Shown: positions 54,796 through 64,000 of the stretch, in pieces | How positions within the stretch are numbered: position 1 is the stretch's first letter | Layout of the letters: each line of letters begins with the position of its first letter | DNA from: Aphanomyces cochlioides | Taxonomy: Eukaryota > Oomycota > Saprolegniomycetes > Saprolegniales > Verrucalvaceae | Length of the DNA: 64,000 bases | NCBI GenBank assembly: GCA_019828595.1 | Contig: JAHQRK010000003.1 | Coordinates: 3,100,001-3,164,000, forward strand | Direction of reading: 5' to 3' | The notes under the pieces: model-generated | What the model saw: the letters and a program-made list of their open reading frames with translations, nothing else | What the model was told of the DNA's origin: nothing | Databases searched by the model: none | Made by a program: the position numbers and the translations under genes

Positions 54796-57700
54796 ATGGG
54801 AAGGGATGCAAAACTACCGCGTCTAGCTAGCTCTCTAGTTCCTCCATCATCATCTTCCATCTCTCCACTAGCGTCATGGTGTCCTGACGACCGCCACCGC
54901 GTTGACAAATCCGCGTTGAACTCTTTCCGTCAATCTCAGCCACAGAAAAAGACACAGAAGCAACTGCAACGGCAGCGCCAGCGCCGACGGCAGTCATTGA
55001 AACCCGTGGCTCTCTCCACGGTCGACCAGCGCATTCTCGTCTTGTACAATTCCAAAGTCTCGAGGGAGCTCTCCACCGTTTGTCCTCCATCTCCGTCGCC
55101 TTCCTGGTCGCCAGAAGCAACCCATGCAGCCCAAACGATCCAACGTGTGGTACGGCGCCGTCTAAACTTCTCCCTTCTATTCTCACATCGTCCTCGCTGG
55201 CGTAGCTTCGTGGCCACTGGTGTCGGCGCGCTATCTTTGCCTTCTTTGGTCCTGTGAACCAGCAGAAAGCTCTCATGATTCAACGCGTCTATCGTGGCCA
55301 CACAGCGCGCGTCCTCGTCTCTCGACGACGTCAACAGATAGCCACAGACGCTGCCATTCGACTCCAAGCTTGGGTTCGCGGCGTCCTAGCTCGGTAAGCA
55401 ATCCAAAGCACCGCGCAGTCCTCCTTTAACGCTCTCTCTGCGTCGATTCTTAGGGATTTCGTCGCGCTCCTTGTCGTCCGCGACACAATCGACCGAGTGA
55501 AACTACTCCAACGTGTCTATCGCGGCCACAGCGGTCGTCGTCGTGCTGCAAGAGTGCGTTGGCTACGGCATATGGCCAACGCTTTGATCATCCAGCGCGT
55601 CTTCCGCGGCTTTCAAGGTACGTCACGCCTTGTCAACGCCTCCAGGACGTGCCTGACTCCATCGTGAAGGGCGCTCAAAAGTCCGTCGCATTCTCGACGA
55701 AGCGAGCGCGAATGCGCGGGCGATTGCAGCGGCAGCGCGGCGCCATGCAGTCTCCTCACGCTGTCAAGGCTGCAGTTGGTCGCACTGCACGCCGTCGTCA
55801 CTCGTGTGTTGTCTCCTGGCGGTCCTCTTCGGAAGCTACAACTTGCCACGAGCCAAGCAGCTCGGTCTCGACGGCGTGACGCTCTTTCCGACCGACGCCA
55901 TCTTTCCACTGCTCGTCTCTGTCGTCATGCAGCTCCAAGGCGACAAGCTAGAGCTCGCCATGGTCTACTTGGACCACGCTCGACGCTTTGGCCTCGTCGA
56001 CAGCGTGCTCCATCAAGTCGAGACGCTCTACTTCATGGCGGCGCTCGAGTGGCAACCTGGCAATCCCGTCGTGTGCTTTGCCTTTGCCGTCTTTTTAGCG
56101 TCCATCGGCAACGTCCGCCGCGCCGAGACGTATTTCAAGCAAGCGCTGCGTGCATCGCCGCTGGAATACCCTCTCGAGTCATACTTTGCCCGCCAAGCGC
56201 TCGCCGACGCGCTCCTCGCCACCTACAAGCGCTTCCTCTGCCTCGTCAAGCTGCCCGCGCATCTCCACATCAAGCTCTCGACGCGGAAACTCGACCGACC
56301 GGACTTCCCCGGCGCGACGCTCGGCGTCCGCTTGACGCGGTGCAACCACTACGCTGTGATCGCGCCCGAGGAAACCCAAGACAAGAAAGAGCGCATCCGC
56401 TGCAACGCCATCTTCATTGCCGACGACGAGCTGGCTCATCTTTGCCAGGAAGGCGGTCAAAAGCATGGAGTTTACCGCCGCCACCGCCGCCGCCAGCCGC
56501 TCAAAGACTTGGCGCTGCTCCAAGAAGCGCGCTCGACAGTCAAGTTGACCTCGCAGCAAGCGGAGCTGCTCCTCAACCAGCTCGTTCTCCTGCTGCCGTC
56601 CGTCGCGCCGGACGCGACGCAAGGACCGACGTATGTCCTGGTCCTACCGCGCTTGCTGCGGCTCCGAGAGCAGACGGCGTGGGCACATGCGCAGTACGAG
56701 GCTGTCGTGAACATCCAGCGCCTCTACCGCGGCCATGTTGTGCGCTACCGCAAGACGCGGCTCTGGCTCTGCGATCGCATCCGCGACGTCCAGATGCAGC
56801 AGCTTCAGTTGCAACTCGCCCAGCGGAAAGCGCTGCGGCTGGAACGCGCGGCCGCCGCCACGCACATCCAAGCAATCTACCGCGGAGTCGTCCAGCGTCG
56901 GTATTGGAAGCGCATGGAAGCCGCGGCGATCGTGATCCAAGCGATGATGCGCGGGCAATTGGCCAAACGCCGCGTGGAAGCCATTCGCCAAGGAAACGAG
57001 ATGCAAATCCCCGTCGTCCGCGTCTTCCACCGCGGCGTCGATCTCCAAGGAAAGCTTCTCGTCCTCACCATCGACCATGTACGTCCATGCGCACCGCCGC
57101 CGTCGCTCCATTGTCGTCCTGACACCGCGGCAATTTTCTAGGCCGGACTGAGCTTCCGCTTCACGGGCGTCGACTTTCAAGCATGCTGCGAGTACACTGG
57201 ATGCTGTCCGCGCGGTCGAACGCTCGCCATGATCGACTACTTCCATCGGCAGTACGCCGCCGACTGTCTCGGGCAGCCCATCTTCCGCTTGGGCCACGTC
57301 GGAGTCGTCCTTGCCGTCGACGACACGACTGCCGCAGGTCAAATCCGTCTCTGGTGTCAATTTGACGCGCCGTCGTCGGCCGCGGCGGCGTCTTCGTCGC
57401 GACACGTGTCGTTGTCGCTCGCAGACGCGGCGTGGGGCATTCGATCCGCTCTCAGCAAGCGCCAGTCGTCAGGAGCGCCGTCACCAGCAGCAGCAGCGTC
57501 AGTGTTGTTTCCACTCCCAGTCGACCCGACCAACATGGATCAACTCGTCGCGGCGATGCTTCCGCACTTGGCGCTCGTGCCGGCCATGGATGTGCCGACG
57601 CGCGCCACGCAGCTTCCATCGCGCGCTCCTTTGAAACTCGCCGTCGTGCCGCCTGTCGCGATGCCGCTCTTTGTCCCGAGTGTCGTTCCAAGGCCGTATG

Positions 57701-58137
57701 CGACCATCGTGGCGATGAAACCCAAGTTGACGCCTGCGATGGTGCGTCAACTCCCCAAGCCGTACGCGACGCGCCTCCGCTTGGACTCTTCGTTGCAGCT
57801 CCAGCACGCATTCCGCCGCCGCGATCTTTCCGCGCGGATCTCCCTCTCTCCCACGTTTCCACCACGCGAGTCGATCTTCCGCAAACAATGTCCGCGCCAT
57901 TTCACAGCATACGCTCGGTGTAAATGCTGGTTGCCGCAGACCAAAGGCGCGTTTGCACACGTCGCCGCGATTGAAGCCGCGCTTTCTCTCGCGCGGCCGG
58001 ACGCTGACAAGTCGCGGCCGACGATTTTGACGAATGAGATTCCGAACCCAAGTCGTCGCATGTGGAACTACGAGAAGAAGAGAGACGACGGAAGCGAGAA
58101 GACGCGATCTCCACCACAGAAACAGTGTCAAGGTTGA
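54796..58137 (+). CDS. large IQ-motif protein
   Basis: Exons 54796-55149, 55206-55393, 55454-55617, 55670-57078 and 57142-58137 give 1036 residues in phase. At least six IQ motifs are visible: three or four near residues 110-230 (T-I-Q-R-V-L-R-G, M-I-Q-R-V-Y-R-G-H, I-I-Q-R-V-F-R-G) and others near 560-680 (N-I-Q-R-L-Y-R-G-H, H-I-Q-A-I-Y-R-G). Between them is an alpha-helical, TPR-like stretch (E-L-A-M-V-Y-L-D-H-A-R-R-F-G) as in several axonemal IQ proteins. IQ motifs bind calmodulin or centrin. It diverges from the flagellar CCDC42-like gene across 264 bp. GC-rich coding sequence. Confidence 0.82.
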
Positions 58138-58190
58138 TAAGAGAGTCTAATGGACACGGCGCGCGATCTGGTCGGAAGGGGATGCAAGGT

Positions 58191-60281
58191 CTAGCAGGCC
58201 GTGGCGTTTCCGTGGATTGTGCGGCGGATATACGTCCGGCCGAGGTTGATGGAATGCTCGGACCAGACGAGAATCGTCGCGTCAAACGCGTGGATCGCTT
58301 GGCTCAGTCGCAGCCACGCATAGCGCTGGAGTTTCTCCACGATGGGGGCGGCGTTCACGTCGTCGTACCAGGTTTGGTAGTCGAAGTACTTTTGCGGCAC
58401 GCAGAGGTTCCACGTGGCGCTCTCGCTCACGATCTCCGAGACGAGCGCGCCGGTCGCCAAGTGCATGTCGTGGTCTGGTTGCTCGCCGAGCGGATCCTGC
58501 GCGTTCATGTCAATGTTGGAGATCCCGTCCGCTTCCTTGGTCAGAATCGTCGCTTTGAAATCCGCGCGGTTCATGTAGTTGTTGGCCGTGCCGTCCATGG
58601 GCGCGACGGGTCGTTCGTTGTTGATGAGCGCCATGAAGCCGTTCGATCCGTCCGTGCCGTACTCCGACATGCGCATAAAGTAGTGGACGCAGTTGCCAAT
58701 CGTCACGCGCGCAATCGTGTGGTTGTTGACTGTAACGGCATCTCCGACGGGCGTTGAATTGAACTTCCACCCATGCTTTGGTCGCCGCGAGCGTGCCGAG
58801 TCCCCGCGCTTGACGCCACGAATCGCCCGATGTGTCGTCGCCCGCCGTCGTGTAGACAAAGACGACCTTGGTCTTGGTGTCGTTGACGCTCACGTGGTAG
58901 TTGTTGGACATGAAGAGCTCATGGTCGTCTTCATGGGCGACGATGTAGAACGCCACTTTGGTCGCATTGGCGAACGTCGGCAAGTTGGCCACTGGGTTGG
59001 CGTTCAAAGGCGTGAAGACCCATCCAGCGACGACGGAGCTCGATCGCGCGGCTGCTGGCGCGTACAAGTAGCACTTGTCCGTGAAGCGCGCAACGACGCA
59101 AGTGCTCAACGCTTGGCACTGGGCGATGCACGAGCTCGAGGAGAAAGTCATTGGAAGGGATGGCCGAGAACTCGAACGACTTGTTGTTCAAGGCGAAGCT
59201 GTTGGTGAAAGCCGAGAATTGATGGCCCAAGCACGTGCTCGCGTCGGCCACGTAGGTGAAGAATGTTGCGTTGTGGGATCGCACGTGCGCCGCGCATTCA
59301 CCGACGGAAGCGACGGACGTGAATGGCAAAATCTTGGATCCATCCGACGCCGTCGTGATGACCATCTCGGGCTTGGCGCCGTGCTTTTCGTTGGAGAGCG
59401 TGATGTTCAATGCCTTGACCAATGCTTCAATGTCGTCCTCGGTCGACTCGGTCTTGCCGTACGGGACCCACTGCGAGCCAGCCACAGTCGTGAACTGCAG
59501 ATCGGCCACGCGGGCGTCCGGCGAGTACGTGCCATCAACCAGTCGAGTCGACGCCACGACAGGAGCACGAGTCGTCGTGGCAGTCGTCTTGAAGGCCGTG
59601 CGGACATTCCATGACGTGTATGCAATGGAAGAAGCTGTTCCCGCCGCCGACTTGAGCGAGCAGCCGTAGATCGACGACACGTAGAGCTTGCAGTTGGCGT
59701 TCTGGGAGCAGAGCGTGCAGCATTGATCTGAGTCGGTCACGTTCGTGTAGCGCACGATGTCGTTGCCAGGGTAGTCGACGTCTTTGGTGACAGCGCCGCA
59801 TTGGCTTTGCGTCGACTGAACGAACGCCGCCTTGACATTCCACGACGGGTCTTGGTTCGGGCGGCGGTCCGTGCCGGCAGTCTTGAGCGTACAGCCGTAG
59901 ATGGAGACGACGTAGAGCTTGCAGGCTGGGTTGGACAAGTCGCAGCACTCGCCAGGCGTCGTGATGGACGTGTCTTTGGAGAGATCGTTGCCGTAGTAGT
60001 CGACGTTTTCTTCCCAGGGTAGACATTGCGACAGTCGCAGTGCTCACGCCGGTCTTGGTGATGCGCGTGAGCTGACCAAACTTGAGGTAGCACACGCCGT
60101 CAGCGTAGGCAAAGCCACTGCAGAGGGGATTACTCTGGCACGGTGCACAGCACTCGGTGGCGCTGTTGGCCGACACCGAGTCGAGATCGTTGCCATCAAA
60201 GTCTGTGTTGGCTTGAGTCGAATTGCAAGCAGCCCAAGCCGAGCCAGCGACGGCGAGAATACTTGGCCAGACGAACTTCAT
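58191..60281 (-). pseudogene. secreted PAN/Apple plus LmbE (PIG-L)-like protein with three frameshifts
   Basis: From 60281 the sequence encodes a signal peptide (M-K-F-V-W-P-S-I-L-A-V-A-G-S-A-W-A), then three PAN/Apple-type modules with the pattern D-x-x-G-N-D ... C-C-x-x-C ... C. A fourth Cys-rich segment follows, then an LmbE/PIG-L-like domain (Y-I-V-A-H-E-D-D-H in place of A-H-P-D-D, and T-T-A-G-D-D). The frame shifts near 60030, 59145 and 58770, each time in the same direction (one extra base), with no other damage. Introns do not explain them. It is either a young pseudogene or a gene with three sequence errors. PAN modules bind sugars or proteins; LmbE folds deacetylate sugars. Confidence 0.72.
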
Positions 60282-61619
60282 GTGAGCGCGCAAGTCAAAG
60301 TTGAAAAATGAAACAACTGCAGGAGCGGCAGCGCCCAGCAGCGCCGCTCCTATCTCCCCAAAACTGGAGCCAAACCAGCATTGACACGCCATCTGTACAA
60401 TGCAACTGCAGCTACAGTTGCATTGTCGTGTCCAACGCTGTCAATGCTGTCGACATCTACAGTTGTGCACACGGAGACCCTCCCAATTGACAACGAGCTC
60501 TCAAGGCCCAAGTCAAGGAAGCGAGGTCGACACGTATTTGCGGGGAAGACTTGTAGATTGCTTTGCGTCGATTTCGATTTGAAGCGACAGATGATGGGCT
60601 CCATCGTCCAAGAAAAGCATGTCCGATCGCGCGACAGCACACAGTTGACTCTACCGTAGAACCACCACGGGGAATCTTTTTCTTGATAGAGCCGCGGAGC
60701 GCTTTGGACAACCAACACATTGGCAGGATGAACAACGTACAAACAGCTTACCGACAACGACTTGGCCCACTGACACCAATCGAAACGACAACCACGACAC
60801 GATGCGTCGAGTTGATAGGGCGTCATCCGCCCCTTGTCTTTTTCTAGCATGCTTGGGCTTGCGTTAGACTTGGAAGCTTGGATTTCGCGAGACTTCGTTC
60901 CAGTGTCAAAGAGAGAGGCGTCGGCTGGATTTTTGTCACATTGCGCAGATGCCATGTTACGAACGTCAACGACAGCTCCAACTCATTCGTGTCAAGGGAT
61001 GGCACAAGCAGTGGCATCAGAAATCCCATCAGGATTGACAAGCGAGATAGAAACGAACTCATCGGTCATTGAGTAACGTGATTGTTGTCAAAGAAAAATT
61101 TTCCATATCAAACTCAAGTATATCTAGTGGATATTGTACCTGTATTCACAGTGGGGCCTGACTTGGGTCCTATACAAAAACTTATATTTTGAGACCCAGG
61201 GAGGAATATCCATTTATAGCATTTGAAAAGATTTGATTGGTTGTACAAAGAATATAATTATTGGTTAGAAAAAATGAAATTGGAGAAATTTCATTGGTTA
61301 TATTTTCCATTTCAAGAGGAATGACAACATGAACCAAGCATCCATACACTGCGAAATTTATGAATAAAGCCAGAATACATGTTCATTTTTCAATACTATT
61401 ATAGTATGGCATATGGAGGCTAATTTCCGCTGTCGATGGTCCATTTGCAGCTCTAGTGTAGCTTATTGCTTGATTGTTCATGAATTCTATTGTCATGAAG
61501 TGTACTTTTATCTTGATATGCCTCCAGTGGATGGAAATGGAAGTTATATTTTAGCCTATCAGTGGTGTGGGACCTGAAGGAGCAATACCCAAGATATTTT
61601 CACTCTGGACTTAAAATAA
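60282..61619. other. 1.3-kb intergenic region
   Basis: Contains a hairpin at 60397-60426 (12-bp arms ACAATGCAACTG, 6-nt loop), 116-145 bp upstream of the secreted-protein start. A 200-codon minus frame at 60955-60350 shows no family resemblance and I do not call it. ATTGG boxes with AT-rich DNA occur at 61235-61300. Confidence 0.4.
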
Positions 61620-62574
61620 CTTGGGTTTCATCCGGATAAGTCTCGGACCTGGCGAGACCTCGGGGGGCCCATAGCTCCGATACCTTTCACCATCAATTTG
61701 ACTATATGAGCAGCACAACCATTGCAAACAATATGACGAAAATTGGATTCAATTATAGTCCAAGACAATATCATATTTGGGGCATTATCAGTAACCACAC
61801 TTGCCATTTTAATTTCACACATAACGTCGATTATAAGCAAATCAATGTTTTCAGCAGTTTGGATTGTATCGTCTGAGGGCAAAATTTTTCAGGCTGCAAG
61901 TTGAATTCGTCTATTGCTAACGTTAAATTGAATAACAAAATTACCAAGATGGTTTCTATTGAGGTTGGGACAACCTTCGGTGGTGAGGCTAATGAAGTCA
62001 TTGTTGTCAATTTGTTTTAAAGGAGATTGTTTGTCAAGCATTGCAGCTTGATTTAAGAGGGATCCACCAATATGTTAACTAGATGGAGGGATATAAGATG
62101 GACGTAGTAAGTTGTGATAGCGTTTCCATGATGAAGAGTCGGCCACTCGAAATGGAATTCCAGTGTCATAAAATACTTGAGCCATAGAATTATCCCAAAG
62201 ATTTTTTCCTTGGCTGTGATAATATCTTGATATTGCGTCATTTTTTGTTACTGCTGTGGTCGCTCTGATGGCAATGCTGCCTTAGCGCTTGACTGTTGTA
62301 ATATGTTGTCATTCCCATCATTAACTTGGACGATGGTTCGTTTACTGTCACCTAGAGATGGAAGGGGAAATAGAGATTTTGTCTCATTGGAGACATTCGG
62401 ACAACTTCTTAAGTGAGATGCCCATCGAGACTTGTTTGCAGGTACGGAGTGTTGACATGCTGCACACCTAACAACACGGGAACGGCCAGATCCTTGTTTG
62501 AAGAAGTGTGCGTCGATGTTGGAGGGATCCATAAAAGATATCGTTGTGAAACGACTCCTCGAAGCATCGTACAT
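61620..62574 (-). pseudogene. hAT-family transposase, decayed and truncated
   Basis: The N-terminal piece (62574-62251) has a BED-like finger (V-R-C-A-A-C ... H-L-R-S-C). Then, in shifting frames, come F-Y-D-T-G-I-P-F-R-V-A-D-S and L-R-P-S-Y-I-P-P-S, S-L-T-T-E-G-C-P-N-L, and V-V-T-D-N-A-P-N-M-I with H-I-V-C-N-G-C-A-A-H, all hAT signatures. Several stops and frame changes are present and the C-terminal dimerisation region is missing beyond 61620. Confidence 0.8.
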
Positions 62575-62971
62575 GTATATTGAATTATGGTATACAAATT
62601 ATACGTGTATAAAGACGTATAGTGCTCTATACACCTATATGTATAGGGCGAACTCTAGCTACACTCAAGAGAGCCAAGTTCCAGTCCCAAGCATAATTCT
62701 TTCGCCCAGTGGAGTACCATGCTCGTCGTCACGCGTAATTGCAAAGAGCGCTCGTATACTATTCTCTCATATAGTATCTCCTCATGATCCACTCTGGTGA
62801 AGTGGCTTAGAGCATCTTTAACGGTGGTCTCTATTCGCTATTTCCAATGATTTATCCGGAAAATAGCAAAAAAATCTCCACACCGGTGTGGCTATTCGCT
62901 ATTTTAAATAGATGACTGGCTATTCTTTGCATCAATAGCCAGTCAGGCTATTTCGGTTTGAAAGGTGAATC
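62575..62971. other. spacer and transposon terminal region
   Basis: 62575-62809 has AT-rich tetranucleotide-like sequence (TATAC/GTATA) and no gene. 62810-62971 is the left terminal and subterminal region of the PIF-Harbinger element, including TTTATCCGGAAAA at about 62853. Confidence 0.5.
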
Positions 62972-63688
62972 ATGGGCAGGGGTGTGGCGTATAGCGAGCA
63001 CGAAGATCGCCAATTGTGCCGCTCTTGGATCGTGATAAGCGAAGATCCTGTCGTTGGTACAGATCAGACGTCAGCGTCATTTTGGGGAAGCATATTCAAT
63101 CATTGGGTTTCCCATTTGCCGTGGGAAACCACCGAAAGAACAGCGGACGCCCTCATGAATCACTTCAGTGACATCAACAAGGAGGTTCAGCGGTTTGTGG
63201 GGTGTCATGACTTTGTCGTCCGAAGCTTGCCAAGTGGGGCAAATACCGATAATGTGCTGCGCGATGCAATTGCCGAATATACAAGGCGAACGAACAAGAA
63301 ACAATTCAAGTACATGCATTGCTGGGAAGAATTAAAACAAAGTCCAAAGTGGGCTTCCAAATCAATCAGTCGAAAACGGTGCTCACTAAACAATGAACTC
63401 GACATTGGGGCGTCGCTGAGTGATGAAAGTCGAGCGAACAATGAAATCTCTGCGCGACCAAAAGGCAAGAAATGCGCAAAAAAAGAGAATAATGGCAACA
63501 CATCACTTGGCCGTATCAGTGCCTCGATGGAATCAAAAAACGAGCAATTCGGCCAGTACATGCTGTTGAAAATGCTCACGAAGTCAATTGAAGATATTCC
63601 ACATGAAAATCGTAGAGTGTTTGAGTTGATGAAGCAAAATTATATTGAAAAATACTCTCAAAGTCACGACGACTCAACTTCTGGCTAG
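62972..63688 (+). CDS. Harbinger-associated Myb/SANT-like DNA-binding protein
   Basis: An intact single-exon gene of 238 residues. The N-terminal trihelix-like domain has Y-S-E-H-E-D-R-Q-L-C-R-S-W and D-P-V-V-G-T-D-Q. It is followed by F-K-Y-M-H-C-W-E-E-L-K-Q-S-P-K-W, typical of the NAM-associated helper proteins of PIF-Harbinger elements. The C-terminal third is Lys/Ser-rich with a helical end. Such proteins bind the terminal repeats and recruit the transposase. It is convergent with the transposase gene, 20 bp apart. Confidence 0.82.
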   Translation: MGRGVAYSEHEDRQLCRSWIVISEDPVVGTDQTSASFWGSIFNHWVSHLPWETTERTADALMNHFSDINKEVQRFVGCHDFVVRSLPSGANTDNVLRDAIAEYTRRTNKKQFKYMHCWEELKQSPKWASKSISRKRCSLNNELDIGASLSDESRANNEISARPKGKKCAKKENNGNTSLGRISASMESKNEQFGQYMLLKMLTKSIEDIPHENRRVFELMKQNYIEKYSQSHDDSTSG

Positions 63689-63708
63689 TCAGATAATCAT
63701 TGGAGCAC

Positions 63709-64000
63709 TTAACTTGATGGAAATATATATCCTTGTCCTTTGAGTGTCCATAAATGTTGCATGAGATCATTGTGTAAGTTGGCATGAGCTAAACGATCTT
63801 GCAATGTAGTTCGGTCGATAGCATTCGGTTCAAAATAGAGTTGCGGTGAATGCGATTGAACGTCAACCTCTTCATCACCGTACAGATTCGCTTTGAGATT
63901 GTACTCAATTATCATGTTGTGCATGATAATGCATGCCTTCATAATGTGTTCCATCTCATGTGAAAACCATAATGCACATGGCTTTGCTAGGATGTGCCAT
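63709..64000 (-). CDS. PIF-Harbinger transposase, C-terminal part
   Basis: Open from the right edge to a stop at 63709. The diagnostic block is M-K-A-C-I-I-M-H-N-M-I-I-E, the conserved C-terminal end of DDE_Tnp_4 transposases, preceded by a stretch matching the usual helix before it. No stop codon interrupts this part, so the element may be intact beyond the window. Confidence 0.8.
   Translation of the reverse strand, partial: WHILAKPCALWFSHEMEHIMKACIIMHNMIIEYNLKANLYGDEEVDVQSHSPQLYFEPNAIDRTTLQDRLAHANLHNDLMQHLWTLKGQGYIFPSS

Larger units (their letters stand above)
62810..64000. mobile_element. PIF-Harbinger transposon, left part (runs off the window)
   Basis: A terminal sequence GAGCATCTTTAACGG begins at 62810 directly after TTA (62807-62809), the usual Harbinger target triplet. 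Inside lie a Myb/SANT-type helper gene (plus) and the C-terminus of a DDE_Tnp_4 transposase (minus). The subterminal region 62850-62945 is rich in GGCTATT units, with a perfect palindrome CCACACCGGTGTGG at 62878-62891 and an 11-bp hairpin at 62914-62944. Confidence 0.75.

Noticed and set aside
55776..57122. 448-codon frame overlapping the IQ gene
   Set aside because: Arg/Pro/Ala-rich shadow in GC-rich DNA; the other frame carries the IQ motifs and splices in phase.
56644..57405. 253-codon minus-strand frame
   Set aside because: Antisense of the IQ-motif exons with composition expected from GC-rich complement.
60350..60955. 201-codon minus-strand frame
   Set aside because: No family resemblance, no splice or promoter support, and it overlaps the hairpin and upstream region of a real gene.

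Overview
The window looks like a gene-dense nuclear segment from an oomycete, most likely a saprolegnian such as an Aphanomyces relative. That placement is inferred from gene content and style; no species marker was checked. Supporting signs are very short spliceosomal introns (mostly 38-60 nt, GTACG/GTAAG donors), genes almost touching at their 3' ends (gaps of 13-53 bp), START-FYVE proteins, flagellar genes fitting zoospores, a bacterial-type MinE expected in mitochondria, and DUF6818/PIF-Harbinger, Crypton and hAT transposons.

Layout. 1-2.3 kb: tail of one START-FYVE-type gene and a complete tandem relative. 2.5-7.3 kb: a coiled-coil gene, CFAP299 and a membrane-anchored HECT ubiquitin ligase. 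8.4-10.8 kb: a probably prenylated atypical dual-specificity phosphatase between two paralogous small secreted proteins of an unrecognised family. 10.8-13.8 kb: unresolved, partly coding-looking sequence. 13.8-20.7 kb: AP-1 sigma, two basic nuclear-type ORFs, a CCDC148/CCDC112-like gene and a secreted purple acid phosphatase. 20.7-21.8 kb: structured tandem repeats. 22.1-31.4 kb: a long coiled-coil protein, a compact RING-BRCT (BRCA1/BARD1-like) protein, MinE and a GBF1/GNOM-type Sec7 ARF-GEF. 31.6-39.9 kb: two tRNA-Arg(UCU) genes, a CCCH-SMR protein, a TRIP4-like protein without ASCH domain, LSM12, PIG-A and a TMEM144-family transporter.

40-49 kb is a transposon cluster: a Tc1/IS630-type element killed by two transition-type stop codons; a PIF-Harbinger with its DUF6818 partner, split by a 970-bp insertion that carries remains of another Harbinger; and an intact Crypton tyrosine recombinase with a duplicated downstream block. 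Two abutting near-perfect palindromes lie just before the cluster. 49.2-60.3 kb returns to cellular genes: SMYD-type methyltransferase, La-related protein, CCDC42-type flagellar protein, a large IQ-motif protein and a secreted PAN/LmbE-like protein broken by three same-direction frameshifts. 61.6-64 kb holds a decayed hAT element and the left part of another PIF-Harbinger.

Themes that connect genes: flagellar/axonemal proteins (CFAP299, CCDC42, CCDC148-like, perhaps the IQ protein); membrane traffic (AP-1 sigma, ARF-GEF, START-FYVE); ubiquitin (HECT, RING-BRCT); GPI/LmbE chemistry (PIG-A and a PIG-L-like fold). Two promoter motifs recur: the palindrome TATCCGGATA, and CCAAT boxes paired with TTTAAA. 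Exon boundaries were deduced by eye from GT/AG (twice GC/AG) sites, reading phase and family conservation.
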